Notes under the pieces: generated by a model
What the model saw: only the letters and a program-made list of their open reading frames with translations
The model's database searches: none
What the model was told of the DNA's origin: nothing
Position numbers and translations under genes: made by a program
NCBI GenBank assembly: GCA_963807975.1
Contig: CAWEDV010000001.1
Span: 2,232,001 to 2,296,000, forward strand
From: JAACFF01 sp963807975
GTDB lineage: Bacteria > Chloroflexota > Anaerolineae > Promineifilales > Promineifilaceae
Length of the DNA stretch: 64,000 nt
Direction: 5' to 3'
Part shown: piece after piece, positions 8,251 through 17,496 of the stretch
How the letters are laid out: each line of letters begins with the position of its first letter
How positions within the stretch are numbered: the stretch's first letter is position 1

Positions 8251-8514
8251 TTTGGTTTCCTTGGATGGTTTTTTCTGTTTGGATAATAGAAAGTGTGGAG
8301 GGATCTGTCAATATTGTGAAATGGGAAACAAAATAACAATCAACGATTAAGGAATAGCGGGATCGGCAGAGATCGGCAGTGGGGAGGGTTGGTTTTGATA
8401 TGTTACAATGCAGCACAGGAAACGATGTCCTGGGCGATTCTTAAGTAGGGAGGTGAGCGAAGAAGGGTGGGGCTTTTGGATTCCTGGTTGTGATCATATT
8501 TATCCTGGCTGGGG

Positions 8515-8950
8515 CAGCAGGGTGACACGATCATTTTCGACCCTGCTGTTTTCCCGCCCAGCGCGCCGGCCATGATCATGGTCAACAGCGAACTGCCACA
8601 CTTCAGGCAGGGCAACTTGACCATTGACGCCAGCAGCACGGGTGTGATTTTAGATGCCTTCGACTGCAGCGAGAGTAACTGTGACGCCGGCCCTATCGTA
8701 GCCGATCTGACGGTCAACTTCGGCCAGGATGATACCACGCTGGAGATCCGCACCAACGATGGGCAGGAAGGCACAGCTTGAGGGCTAGTTGAGGAGATCA
8801 AAGGGCAGAGCGCAAACAGGTATACCGGGTGCTACGCGGTTCCTATGATCTCGTAGTGAAGAAAGGGCGCGCAGAAACAGTCATTGTCACGATAGACTGC
8901 ACGGGTGAGAGCAATGAATTGAAGGCGCCGTTTTTGATAGGAACGTAGAA
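8515..8950 (+). pseudogene. fragment of secreted beta-helix (Chloroflexi-type) repeat protein
   Basis: Reading the frame of ATG 8572 but starting upstream gives GDTIIFDPAVFPPSAPAMI, then LPHFRQGNLTIDASSTGVIL, typical of pectin-lyase-like parallel beta-helix repeats in very large secreted proteins. It continues as AGPIVADLTVNFGQDDTTL and stops at TGA 8779-8781. A different frame then reads YRVLRGSYDLVVKKG and AETVIVTIDCTG up to about 8925, a second module that follows the first in such proteins. So at least one frameshift (near 8815) and loss of both ends are present. No start, signal peptide or full repeat set remains. Confidence 0.55.
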
Positions 8951-9016
8951 AACGAAATACGGAAAATAGATAACAGCCAACATAAATCGGGAGATTGGGC
9001 AGATTATGGATTTCTG

Positions 9017-10996
9017 TCACTTGCTCTCAGCCAAAGAGGAGTAGGAAAATTCGGCCATAGGCCAGAGCTCGGCAGTGTAAGAAGGTTCGGTGATATAGGT
9101 TATGTTGAAGACCATATCATCATGCAAAACCATGAACCGCTTGGCGCGAAAGAGGTTGAATAGATTGAGCGTCAGGATGGTACCGGTGAGGCCGGAATCA
9201 GTCTCGGTCTTTTTCAGCCCTTCAATTTCCACACCGCCTTCTTCAAGAATGGTCATAATAAGTTGAACGTATTCCTCCAGGTCTGATATGGGCGCACCAG
9301 CAATGCTTTCCTCGGAAATGACAAGCAGTCCCTCTTCACCCCCAAAACAGGCGGATGCTTCCACACAAAAAGTATCCCACCAAGTTTGGCCAGGTCCACC
9401 CACGCTCCAGGCCAAGGGGAAGAGAAATCTGAGATTCGTTTGCTGGCCAAAGTAAACGGCCATGGGTCCATAATCGGTAAGGATAGGTTCGGGCGTAGGG
9501 GGAGGAACCATCGGCGTGGGCGCGCCCTGGTAGTACTCTCTTACATCCAGTAGATAGCCACCGGTACCAGAACCACTCGAATCGGCGATAACCACATGGT
9601 AAGTGCCGGAATCTGGGGCGATGAAGCTCATCTCGGCATCCAAGCCAAACATGCCACCACCGGTATCATCGTCGAAGAGTAGTTGAGGATCTGCCGCGCC
9701 AACACGGCCAATAATGAGGACGGGATCGATGCTGATGGACTGGGCGACGAGATTGATTTTATCCCCTTCCTTGAGGATGAGATTGTAAAAATCGACGTCT
9801 CTTGGGTAATCTATATTACCGGCAATATCAGCCCCTCGGAGTAGACCACGTCCGTCATCGAGATCGGTGATAGGATGCAGATCAACATTTGATTTGATGG
9901 TAATGGGATCGATATTCATATAGAAATATTGGTGCAGGGCGATGAAATAAGGCCCCTCGTACTGGGTGGTGAATTCCACGCTCTCCTGCCCCTCGCGGGT
10001 CTCATTGACTGTGAGAAAAACCTGACCAGCGAGGTCGATGGCACTGATTTCCATATCGTTGCGCCCGCCCTCGACAGAAACCTCAACATCAGTGCCCGCG
10101 AGTTCATCGATCATATAGATCGCCGCATCCCATTGGTTATCGATAGTAATCCCAGCATGCTCCCGTTCGCCAGTGTTGGTGGGCAGGCGGCGGTGGAACG
10201 TGCCGGCAGTGTCCTCACCGGCGATCAACCCGGCTACGCGGGACTCAATATCGGCAGCAGAAGCGATGAGTCCAAAACCGGCATCACCGAAGGTAAAGGT
10301 GGAAATGCCAATAATCTCGCCATATTCAGTGGCCATCAAACCGCCGCTTTGTCCACCACCCATACTGGCATCGGTCTGGAAAAAGGTGATGCCAACAGGT
10401 TCCCATTCACGGATGCGGGAAATAAGACCGCGGGTGATGGTGGGCTGGGGATAGTCGCTGACCTCACCCGGGTAGCCTAATAGATAAACATCGCTGGCGA
10501 TTTCCAAATCTTCTTTGGCCGAGAATTTAATGGGAGGGTTATCCGTATCGATGGGACCGAGCACAGCCAGATCGGCCAGGAGATCCCAGTTGGACACCGG
10601 CACCTCGGCAAACTCCGACCGATCGGCGAAAAGGACCCGCGCCCGATCAAATGGCCATACCACATGGGCATTAGTCAGGATCATACCATCCTCCATCAAA
10701 ATGCCGCTGCCCTGGCCAACCTCTGTTTCCACATAGGCGACAGAAGGCGAGATGCTGTTGAAGATCTCCTTGGAGGAGAGAGGGGAAGGTGTGGATGTAG
10801 CAGTTGGCGTTGATGTTGGCTCCGGTACCGGCGTGTCCGTTGCAGTTGATGTAGGAATAGGCTTGTCGGTTGGCTTGAGCGTAGGCGTCCAGGTAGGCGC
10901 CGGTGAAAGCGTGGGCGTTGGCTCAGGCATGAGACTGCACGAGGATTCAAGGGAAATTAAAAGCAGGAAAGGGATCAAGATATGCCAACGTTTCAT
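9017..10996 (-). CDS. lipoprotein-like trypsin-fold serine protease with PPC-type domain
   Basis: A 659-residue protein. It has a signal peptide with Cys20 (LESSC, an imperfect lipobox), a Thr/Pro-rich linker at ~25-72, then an S1C/HtrA-like protease domain. The catalytic triad can be read as His111 (TNAHVV), Asp142 (DLAVLG) and Ser217 (GGQSGG). A beta-rich region at ~380-500 with PRDVDFYNL and GTYHVVIAD resembles the bacterial pre-peptidase C-terminal domain. The last ~140 residues form an uncharacterised domain after another Pro-rich linker. No PDZ domain is apparent, unlike classical HtrA. It probably acts outside the membrane in protein quality control or processing (inference). It is divergently oriented to ftcD. 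Confidence 0.85.
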   Translation of the reverse strand: MKRWHILIPFLLLISLESSCSLMPEPTPTLSPAPTWTPTLKPTDKPIPTSTATDTPVPEPTSTPTATSTPSPLSSKEIFNSISPSVAYVETEVGQGSGILMEDGMILTNAHVVWPFDRARVLFADRSEFAEVPVSNWDLLADLAVLGPIDTDNPPIKFSAKEDLEIASDVYLLGYPGEVSDYPQPTITRGLISRIREWEPVGITFFQTDASMGGGQSGGLMATEYGEIIGISTFTFGDAGFGLIASAADIESRVAGLIAGEDTAGTFHRRLPTNTGEREHAGITIDNQWDAAIYMIDELAGTDVEVSVEGGRNDMEISAIDLAGQVFLTVNETREGQESVEFTTQYEGPYFIALHQYFYMNIDPITIKSNVDLHPITDLDDGRGLLRGADIAGNIDYPRDVDFYNLILKEGDKINLVAQSISIDPVLIIGRVGAADPQLLFDDDTGGGMFGLDAEMSFIAPDSGTYHVVIADSSGSGTGGYLLDVREYYQGAPTPMVPPPTPEPILTDYGPMAVYFGQQTNLRFLFPLAWSVGGPGQTWWDTFCVEASACFGGEEGLLVISEESIAGAPISDLEEYVQLIMTILEEGGVEIEGLKKTETDSGLTGTILTLNLFNLFRAKRFMVLHDDMVFNITYITEPSYTAELWPMAEFSYSSLAESK

Positions 10997-11285
10997 GATG
11001 CACCCCCCAGATGACCTTTGACAGTTAATCCTGTAAAGCTAAATCCTACAGATTTTAGCCAATAAATTACACGTTTAGAATCATTGTAACATGAAAGTCC
11101 CGCTGCTATGTGCGAGGTTGTGCGAATGTGTGCGCGGCTAGGACTCGCCACGCTTAACTCCCCCACTCAGTAAGCAGTGCATTAAGGACTCCCCTGGAAA
11201 AATTTGCGTTTGGGGCGGCTCGTGATAAAAACCGAAGGTTCGACTATTGCCCAAAGTAGAGATCCAGCGCTAAGGAGCAAATGTA

Positions 11286-12803
11286 ATGCAGCAAATCGTG
11301 GAATGTGTCCCCAATTTTAGTAACGGCCGTGATCCGGAGATTTACAATGGCCTTGCCGACGCCATTCGCGGTGTGCGCAGCGTGCAGGTGCTGGATGTCA
11401 GCGCCGATCCCGACCACAACCGCTCAGTCATTACCTTTGTAGGCCCGCCGGCAGCGGTGGAAGAGGGCGCTTTCCGGGCGATCAAGTTGGCCGCAGAACT
11501 AATTGACCTCGATGTGCAGGAAGGAGAACATCCGCGCATCGGGGCCACGGATGTGGTGCCCTTTATTCCCGTACGCGGCGCGACGACCGAAGAGTGCGTG
11601 GCCATCGCCCAGCGCTTGGGCCAACGCGTGGGTGAGGAATTGGGGATTGCGGTTTATCTTTACGAGCACGCGGCGACACGACCGGAACGGAAGAAGCTGT
11701 CCACTATTCGCAAAGGGCAGTATGAACTGTGGAAAGAGGAAGTGGCCACGAACCCGGAACGGGAACCCGATTTTGGTCCGGCGGTGGCCCGGCCCTGGGG
11801 GGCGACCGTAATTGGGGCACGGCCGTTTCTCATTGCCTACAATCTATACCTCAACAGCGACGATGCCGAGATCGCGGACCAGATCGCGCGTGACATTCGT
11901 TTCATCGGCGGCGGGCTGCGTTTCGTACAGGCTAAAGGCTTTTTGGTCGAAGGGCAGGCCCAGGTGAGCATGAATCTGACCAATTTCGTCAAAACCCCCA
12001 TCCATCGCGTACAGGAAATGGTACGGCGTGAAGCGGCCCGCTACGGGCTGAGCATCACCAAGGCGGAGCTGATCGGCATGATCCCACAGACAGCGTTGTT
12101 GGACGCGGCCAAATATTATTTACAGTTGAACGAGATGGAAGATGGCCAGGTTCTGGAGTTGCGCTTACAAGATGAAGTGGAAGAAAACGGGGATTTGACT
12201 CCTTTCGAATTTGTGGACGCGACGGCAGCGGCAAAGCCCACGCCCGGTGGTGGATCCACAGCGGCTCTGGCGGGTGCGCTGGCGGCAGCTTTGACGCAGA
12301 TGGTGGCTGGGCTCACTGTAGGGCGCAAGAAGTATGCCGCCGTCAGCGACGAAGCGCAGGTCATCAAAGAGCAAGCGGCCGAACTACGCGAAGCCTTAAC
12401 ACGGGCTATCAGCGAAGACTCAGCAGCGTTTGAGGCGCTGATGGCTGCTTACCGCTACAAGAAGCTCAGCGCCGAGGAACAGAAGGCAGCAATTGAGACG
12501 GCGACGGTTGGCGCCGCCGAGGTTCCGCTGCGAGTGGCAGAACTGAGCCTGCAGGCGGCGGAATTGGCGCTGGTTATGGCTCGTGACGGCAATGTCAATG
12601 CCGTATCGGACGCAGCGGCGGGTGCGTTGATGGCCGAAGCGGCCGTACAAGCGGCGGCTTTGAATGTGAAGATCAATGCCGTGGGCATGATAGACCAGGC
12701 GCTGGCCCAAGAGATGCGGGCCAGGGTGACGCAGCTAGAGAGCGATGTGCACACCGTGGCTGAGGTGGCTAAGGTCACAGCGGCCGAACGAGGGGGCTTT
12801 TAG
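11286..12803 (+). CDS. fused glutamate formimidoyltransferase / formimidoyl-THF cyclodeaminase
   Basis: A 505-residue bifunctional enzyme. The N-terminal ~300 residues match glutamate formimidoyltransferase (ECVPNFSNGRD at the start, EGEHPRIGATDVVPFIPV near 80-97). The C-terminal ~190 residues match formimidoyltetrahydrofolate cyclodeaminase (FVDATAAAKPTPGGGSTAAL near 312-331, helical remainder). The pair moves the formimino group from formiminoglutamate to tetrahydrofolate and then releases ammonia to give 5,10-methenyl-THF, ending histidine (or formimidoyl-purine product) breakdown. The same order is fused in animal FTCD (~541 residues). AAGGAGCAAATGT precedes the ATG. The M23 gene follows two bases after the stop, so they are likely co-transcribed. 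Confidence 0.95.
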   Translation: MQQIVECVPNFSNGRDPEIYNGLADAIRGVRSVQVLDVSADPDHNRSVITFVGPPAAVEEGAFRAIKLAAELIDLDVQEGEHPRIGATDVVPFIPVRGATTEECVAIAQRLGQRVGEELGIAVYLYEHAATRPERKKLSTIRKGQYELWKEEVATNPEREPDFGPAVARPWGATVIGARPFLIAYNLYLNSDDAEIADQIARDIRFIGGGLRFVQAKGFLVEGQAQVSMNLTNFVKTPIHRVQEMVRREAARYGLSITKAELIGMIPQTALLDAAKYYLQLNEMEDGQVLELRLQDEVEENGDLTPFEFVDATAAAKPTPGGGSTAALAGALAAALTQMVAGLTVGRKKYAAVSDEAQVIKEQAAELREALTRAISEDSAAFEALMAAYRYKKLSAEEQKAAIETATVGAAEVPLRVAELSLQAAELALVMARDGNVNAVSDAAAGALMAEAAVQAAALNVKINAVGMIDQALAQEMRARVTQLESDVHTVAEVAKVTAAERGGF

Positions 12804-12805
12804 TC

Positions 12806-13999
12806 TTGCAGCAGTTGGGACAGCAAACGGGAAGATTTGTGGCAGTGCTGCTGGCCATGCTGGTGGCGCTGAGCGCCTGCAGTTCGGCCGGTGACGAGGC
12901 GATCGCCAGGCCTATGGAGCCGGATGGCTTGCCGGCTACGGTCGCGCCGCTGCTGACAGCCAGTCCAACCTTGGTGCTGGTGAACACGTTGCCTCCGCCA
13001 ACGGCCGAACCGGTGGCAATGCCCGCTTTTTCACTGGTGGACGTGCCCCCATCAACAACCCCCCTACCAACAGCAACTGCATCCTCTACTGAAAAAACAG
13101 CTCAGGCAGCGGAAGCAGGGCCAACAGCGACGCCAGCGGCCACAGAAACAGCGACAGCAACGGAGACACCCCTGCCTACGGAAACTCCTTCGCCCACGGT
13201 CCCGCCGACATTTACGCCGCCCGCCCTACCCTTCACCTCTTTGAATGAGCATTATTGGCTGCGACGGCCGATCGCTGAGGGGGGCACGGTGTGGACAGAT
13301 AAGAGCTACCCCTATGGCGGTACGAGAAACGGGACATTGCAGCCTCATCACGGGGTTGAGTTTAATGTCAGTCATGGCACCGAGATTTTATCTGCCGCCA
13401 GCGGCACAGTGGTCGTCGCCGGCAGCGATGATGAGGTGATTTACGGCCCGCATAAGAATTTCTATGGCAACCTGGTGGTCATCGAAATAGACACGCCGTT
13501 TCTCGGGCAGCCGGTTTACAATTTGTACGGACATCTATCAGAGATTTTCGTCGAAGAAGGGCAGCATGTGGATGCTCTGGAGCTGATCGCACTGTCGGGA
13601 GCCACAGGTGTGGCATATGGTCCACATTTACATTTCGAAGTGCGAGTTGGAACGAATGAGTACAAGAGCACGCGCAACCCGCTGTTGTGGCTCTATCCCT
13701 ATCCTGAGCATGGCACTGTGGTGGGCACTGTAACCTGGCCCAGCGGCGAATTGGTACACGGGGCGCAGGTCTTTCTCAGGCGCATCGACGCCAAATCGAA
13801 ATATGCGGAGGCAAGCAGTTACGCCAATGAGAACAATGCTCTAAATGGAGACGAAGGCTGGGGGGAAAATTTCGCCTTTGACGATGTGCAAGCCGGGTTT
13901 TACGAGGTGGAAGTACGGCGTGGGGGGAAGAAGATCAAAGAAGAGATCTGGGTCTATGCGCGGCAGACGGCTTTTGTGGAGATTGTGTTGGATTGGTAG
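12806..13999 (+). CDS. lipoprotein M23-family (LytM-type) peptidase
   Basis: A 397-residue protein starting at TTG 12806, two bases after the ftcD stop. The signal peptide ends in a good lipobox, LSAC with Cys25. A long Ala/Thr/Pro linker (~50-145) is followed by an M23 domain with HHGVEFNV (first metal His and the Glu/Asp position) and the HLHFEV motif near 277-282. A C-terminal beta-rich ~90-residue domain after LLWLYPYPE resembles a carboxypeptidase-regulatory/Ig-like module. M23 enzymes are zinc endopeptidases that cut peptidoglycan cross-bridges; some members are catalytically inactive activators. The pairing with ftcD has no obvious metabolic logic. Confidence 0.85.
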   Translation: MQQLGQQTGRFVAVLLAMLVALSACSSAGDEAIARPMEPDGLPATVAPLLTASPTLVLVNTLPPPTAEPVAMPAFSLVDVPPSTTPLPTATASSTEKTAQAAEAGPTATPAATETATATETPLPTETPSPTVPPTFTPPALPFTSLNEHYWLRRPIAEGGTVWTDKSYPYGGTRNGTLQPHHGVEFNVSHGTEILSAASGTVVVAGSDDEVIYGPHKNFYGNLVVIEIDTPFLGQPVYNLYGHLSEIFVEEGQHVDALELIALSGATGVAYGPHLHFEVRVGTNEYKSTRNPLLWLYPYPEHGTVVGTVTWPSGELVHGAQVFLRRIDAKSKYAEASSYANENNALNGDEGWGENFAFDDVQAGFYEVEVRRGGKKIKEEIWVYARQTAFVEIVLDW

Positions 14000-14116
14000 G
14001 AGCGAGTGGGGAGTCGGAGAGGAAGACGAGAACAGTTAATTGTTGTACGCCATGCGGTTGGTCTTACGACCATTGGTGAACAATTAACGTCCTGTCTCCA
14101 CAATGACGATTAGAGT

Positions 14117-14142
14117 GTAGGGGCGGTGCCTTGTGCCCGCCC
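14117..14142 (+). repeat. copy of GTAGGGGC-type dispersed repeat
   Basis: GTAGGGGCGG, then TGCCTTGTGCCCGCCC. It is closely similar to the reverse complement of the two units at 41428-41483. It lies in the gap between convergent M23 and SDR genes. Confidence 0.6.
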
Positions 14143-14189
14143 TTGGGGGCGACTTCAAGATCGGCAATCAAAAGGGGTCACCCTTGGGG

Positions 14190-15029
14190 TTAAAGGCCAA
14201 GGCGATTGGCAGCGAGGCGGTCAAGCCAGCGATCGGGCAAAATGCGCGGCAGTATCCAGCCCGAGAACCATTTGCGGGGGACAGCGTAGCGGGTTTTCGG
14301 CCTTTCGCTTTCTACGGCCTGGCAGAGGGCATTGATTACTTTTTCCATAGGCATGCCGCTGGTTTCCCGTTTGGCTACCTGTTTCATCCAAACGTCTATC
14401 ATGCCCTTGTATTCCGTCTCTTTATACTGCTGCATTTGAACCTTTACCTTATCCACAATGGGTGTGCGCGTGGTCCCGGGTTCAATGAGGATGACATCGA
14501 CGCCGTAGATCATCAGTTCACGACGCAGGGCATCAGAGAACGCTTCTAAGCCATGCTTAGTGGCCGCGTAGCCTCCTAGAAAGGGGTAGGCAAATTTACC
14601 ACTGACTGATCCCATGTTTATGATGCGGCCAGGAGGGAATGGCGCATCTGGTAGAGCGCCGAGCAAAGGCAAGAACTGCTGGGTAACATCCAACAAGCCC
14701 AGAAGATTGATTTCAAAACCAAGGCGGAAATCTTCCAGGGGCATATAAATGAGCGGGCCGGGAATGAGGACACCGGCGTTGTTGATCAGGGCGGTGAGAC
14801 CCTTGTCACCAACGGAATCGCTGACCTTCCGCACGCCGGGGGCAATCGATTCATGGTCCGAGACGTCGAGAAGCAGGGGAGTGAAGGTGGCGCCGAATTC
14901 TTCTTGTAAACGATCGGCGTCTTTCTGCTTACGCACGCTGCCAAATACATGGTAACCACGGCGCAGCAGTTCGGCCGTTGCCGCATGGCCAATACCGGTG
15001 GAAACGCCAGTGATCAGGATATATTTCAT
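14190..15029 (-). CDS. short-chain dehydrogenase/reductase
   Basis: A 279-residue classical SDR. It has the cofactor motif TGVSTGIG at ~7-14, NNAG near 88-91, catalytic Ser in MGSVSG near 141-146, and YAATK (YxxxK) near 154-158. The C-terminal ~60 residues (MPMEKVINALCQAVESERPKTRYAVP) match the extended tails of SDRs acting on lipids or retinol-like substrates. Substrate and coenzyme choice are not resolved; the Arg in SVRKQ after strand 2 would favour NADP(H). It begins 3 bases after the stop of the DUF1461 gene, so the two form an operon on the minus strand. Confidence 0.9.
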   Translation of the reverse strand: MKYILITGVSTGIGHAATAELLRRGYHVFGSVRKQKDADRLQEEFGATFTPLLLDVSDHESIAPGVRKVSDSVGDKGLTALINNAGVLIPGPLIYMPLEDFRLGFEINLLGLLDVTQQFLPLLGALPDAPFPPGRIINMGSVSGKFAYPFLGGYAATKHGLEAFSDALRRELMIYGVDVILIEPGTTRTPIVDKVKVQMQQYKETEYKGMIDVWMKQVAKRETSGMPMEKVINALCQAVESERPKTRYAVPRKWFSGWILPRILPDRWLDRLAANRLGL

Positions 15030-15032
15030 GCT

Positions 15033-15728
15033 TTAATCCCACCTTCTGCCTAAGACAAAACCGATTAGAGCCAGGATAATGCCCTGCAAGAGAATTAGCC
15101 CGGTCCATATCATGCCAAAATCAAACCAAAACTGCTCAGGGAAGAGACGGATAAGGGAATCGGTGTAGCGGAAGGTCCAGGTTCCGGAGCTGAAGAAAAG
15201 GTTGTGGAAGAGGGTGAAGGCCAGGCCCCAGGCCACGGCCATGAAAACCATGACGGCAACGACGATGATCACGGTCAGGAGGCCGCCGTTCTTGATCGCC
15301 CTGGCCCCCTGGTCCCGCGATTCACGCCAGCCGAAAAGGAGGATCAGGCCGCCAACGACAATGAGCAGCAAAATCCAGAGCACGGTTCGGAAGGCATCGG
15401 CGACAACTTTGACGTCGATCATGTGGCCGATTTCACGTTCGTTATAAAGGGGTTCGTTGCCACCCGGCAGGCGCAGATCTTCCAAGAGATGGATAACCTC
15501 TTCGGCAGGATCGGATTCGCGCAGGTAGGTCAGGGTGGCGTCGGCATAAGCCAGCCGCTCTTCGGGCGTGAGTCCAAATTGGTCGGGCGGGATACGGCCG
15601 TACTCGAATTCAGGATAGCTGGGATTGTCCCAGGAGATGAGCAATCTTACGGTGCCCAAGGTTAGCAAGAAAGGGATGGCCAGGGTGACGGCCCAGCGGA
15701 TGATGGTGTTTAGGGTGTCGGTGCGCAT
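15033..15728 (-). CDS. DUF1461 (TIGR01906-like) integral membrane protein
   Basis: A 231-residue protein with an N-terminal membrane helix, an extracytoplasmic loop carrying YNEREIGHMIDVK (the family's E..HM.DV signature), and three to four further helices with LFHNLFFSSGTWTFR and LIRLFPEQFWFD, also characteristic of this family. The start at ATG 15728 is preferred because CGGAG lies ~9 bases upstream; a TTG seven codons earlier lies over that site. Function is unknown; homologues are often near membrane transport or stress genes. It forms an operon with the SDR. Confidence 0.8.
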   Translation of the reverse strand: MRTDTLNTIIRWAVTLAIPFLLTLGTVRLLISWDNPSYPEFEYGRIPPDQFGLTPEERLAYADATLTYLRESDPAEEVIHLLEDLRLPGGNEPLYNEREIGHMIDVKVVADAFRTVLWILLLIVVGGLILLFGWRESRDQGARAIKNGGLLTVIIVVAVMVFMAVAWGLAFTLFHNLFFSSGTWTFRYTDSLIRLFPEQFWFDFGMIWTGLILLQGIILALIGFVLGRRWD

Positions 15729-15735
15729 AGATGAA

Positions 15736-15790
15736 CTCCGGGAAAACAATTAGCAGATAACAATCAACAAAAAACGGATAACGGAAAACT
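15736..15790. repeat. heptamer-like GGAAAAC/GGATAAC intergenic tract
   Basis: A run of GGGAAAAC, AGATAAC, CGGATAAC and CGGAAAAC words between two minus-strand genes. It is the reverse-complement flavour of the tract at 66-135 and of 5680-5728. Confidence 0.45.
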
Positions 15791-15843
15791 CGCTCTTATA
15801 TCTAACGGTGGCGCAAATTGAAGATTTGGTCCACGTCATGGTA

Positions 15844-17421
15844 TTAGGTTCCCAACCCAGGAAGGCTGGTGGGGCCTTCTTCTAGAAGGAAGCGGATGAC
15901 GAGGGAGTCGATGATGGCCTCGACGGGGGCGCGTTCGTCGGTGAAGATCACGTCTCCGGCGGTGGCGGGAACAATATGGGTGGCGGCAGTGGATAATGCC
16001 TCGCGCAGCAGCGGGTCAGCCTGGGGATCAAGCAGTTCCAGCCCGGCGCGCAGATTATCAGGTGTGGTAGGCTGGACGGTGGCGACGAGAATGGTGTTCA
16101 GGGCGCCGGGCACGTCGATGGCGTGGACGGAGGGAAAGACCTGGTTTAGGGTAGCGGTGACGGCTTCGACAAGGCGGCGATCATGAGGGGCCCGGCCAAC
16201 GTTGATGGCCAGCACACCGTCTTGGGCCAGGTGGTCATGCACCTCCTGGAAAAATTCGCGCGTGGTCAAATGCCAGGGAATATAGGGTACTTTGTAGGCG
16301 TCGAGGGTGATGACGTCGTAGGTTGAATCAAGCTGGTTGAGCTGGTAACGGCCGTCGCCGACGATGATATTGATATTGGGATCGTCGAGAGCGAAGTACT
16401 GCTTGCCGGCTTCAACAATGGCGGGATCGAGTTCGATGCCATCAATAAGGATGGGGCCGAAGACGCGGCTGACCTGTTTGGGTATGGTGCCCGCGGCGAG
16501 GCCGATAACGGCCATATTGTCGACCTGAACCGGACCTGGATTGAAATAGGGAGCGGCGAGCATGATGCTCCAGACGGAAACACGGGGCACGCGCCCGCCG
16601 TCGCAGTAGAAGGAATGGTAGGCCTGCCCTTCGTTTAGTAAAAGATAGTTGCAGTCGCCGCTGCGTATGACCTGCACGTAATTATAAGCCGATTCCGTCT
16701 CAAAAAGCTGTCCCTCGCCCGCCTTGATGCTGCCCTGGGTCCAGAACCAGACGAAAGGCAGCAGGATGAGAGGTAGGATGAGGGCGGTTAGTCCGGCGCG
16801 TTTACTGCTGCGCCAGAGGCCAAAGAGGCCGGTGAACAGCAGCAGGCTGCCAAAGAGAACGGCCGTGGCCCGTGATCCGGCCAAGGGAATGACGAAGAGG
16901 ACCGGCAGATAGGTACCGAAGATGCTGCCCCAGGTGGAGAGAGCGTAGATACGGCCGCTGACCCGGCCCGCTTCATTGACATCGCGTACGGCGAGGCGGA
17001 TGGCGAAAGGGGAAACAGCGCCAAGCAGGGTGATAGGCACGGCAAGGGTAAAAAAGACGCCGACCAAGGAGCTGAGAATGGCACCGACATTGATCGCAGC
17101 CATGGCCGAAGCGGAGGCGCGCAGCAGGACGCTGGTCAGCAGCAGAAAGAAAACACTGCTGAAACCGGCAAAAGCGACCAGACTATAAAAGACCTTTGTG
17201 GATGGGTGGCGGTCGGCGAGCCAGCCGCCGATGAAATAGCCGATAGTCAAGAAAAGCAGCACGAGGCCAATGACGTTGGCCCAGACCAGGTTGGAGGTGC
17301 CGTAGACGGTCTGCAGCATGCGGCTGGTGGTGAACTCCACGGCCAGGGTGCTCATGCCGGCAACGAAGACGGTCAAGAAGAGGTATTTACGGCCGGAGCT
17401 TTTGGTTTTGATCGCTGTCAT
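15844..17421 (-). CDS. fused membrane / spermidine-synthase-like protein, probably not a canonical synthase
   Basis: A 525-residue protein. The N-terminal ~235 residues have about seven transmembrane helices of the fused-MFS type (GMSTLAVEFTTSRML, GYFIGGWLADRHPS). The rest is a spermidine-synthase-like Rossmann domain. The usual GGGDG-type loop is GLAAGTIPK, the acidic ribose-binding residue is in DGIELDP, VGDGR is kept, and the catalytic Asp pair region reads LDAYKVP rather than DxxD. Loss of the second Asp suggests it does not make polyamines. Such fused proteins are common in bacteria and poorly understood. It is preceded by the GT-C gene with 75 bases between them, possibly an operon. Confidence 0.8.
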   Translation of the reverse strand: MTAIKTKSSGRKYLFLTVFVAGMSTLAVEFTTSRMLQTVYGTSNLVWANVIGLVLLFLTIGYFIGGWLADRHPSTKVFYSLVAFAGFSSVFFLLLTSVLLRASASAMAAINVGAILSSLVGVFFTLAVPITLLGAVSPFAIRLAVRDVNEAGRVSGRIYALSTWGSIFGTYLPVLFVIPLAGSRATAVLFGSLLLFTGLFGLWRSSKRAGLTALILPLILLPFVWFWTQGSIKAGEGQLFETESAYNYVQVIRSGDCNYLLLNEGQAYHSFYCDGGRVPRVSVWSIMLAAPYFNPGPVQVDNMAVIGLAAGTIPKQVSRVFGPILIDGIELDPAIVEAGKQYFALDDPNINIIVGDGRYQLNQLDSTYDVITLDAYKVPYIPWHLTTREFFQEVHDHLAQDGVLAINVGRAPHDRRLVEAVTATLNQVFPSVHAIDVPGALNTILVATVQPTTPDNLRAGLELLDPQADPLLREALSTAATHIVPATAGDVIFTDERAPVEAIIDSLVIRFLLEEGPTSLPGLGT

Positions 17422-17496
17422 TTCAGTGAACTATTAACCGATAGTGCAGACGGTATCAACAGATTGCGCAGATTATAGCTGTTCGTAGGTTCAGGG

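Noticed and set aside
11200..11280. GGTTCGACTA near 11237 as a T-loop of a tRNA
   Set aside because: No acceptor stem, anticodon arm or D-loop could be built around it.
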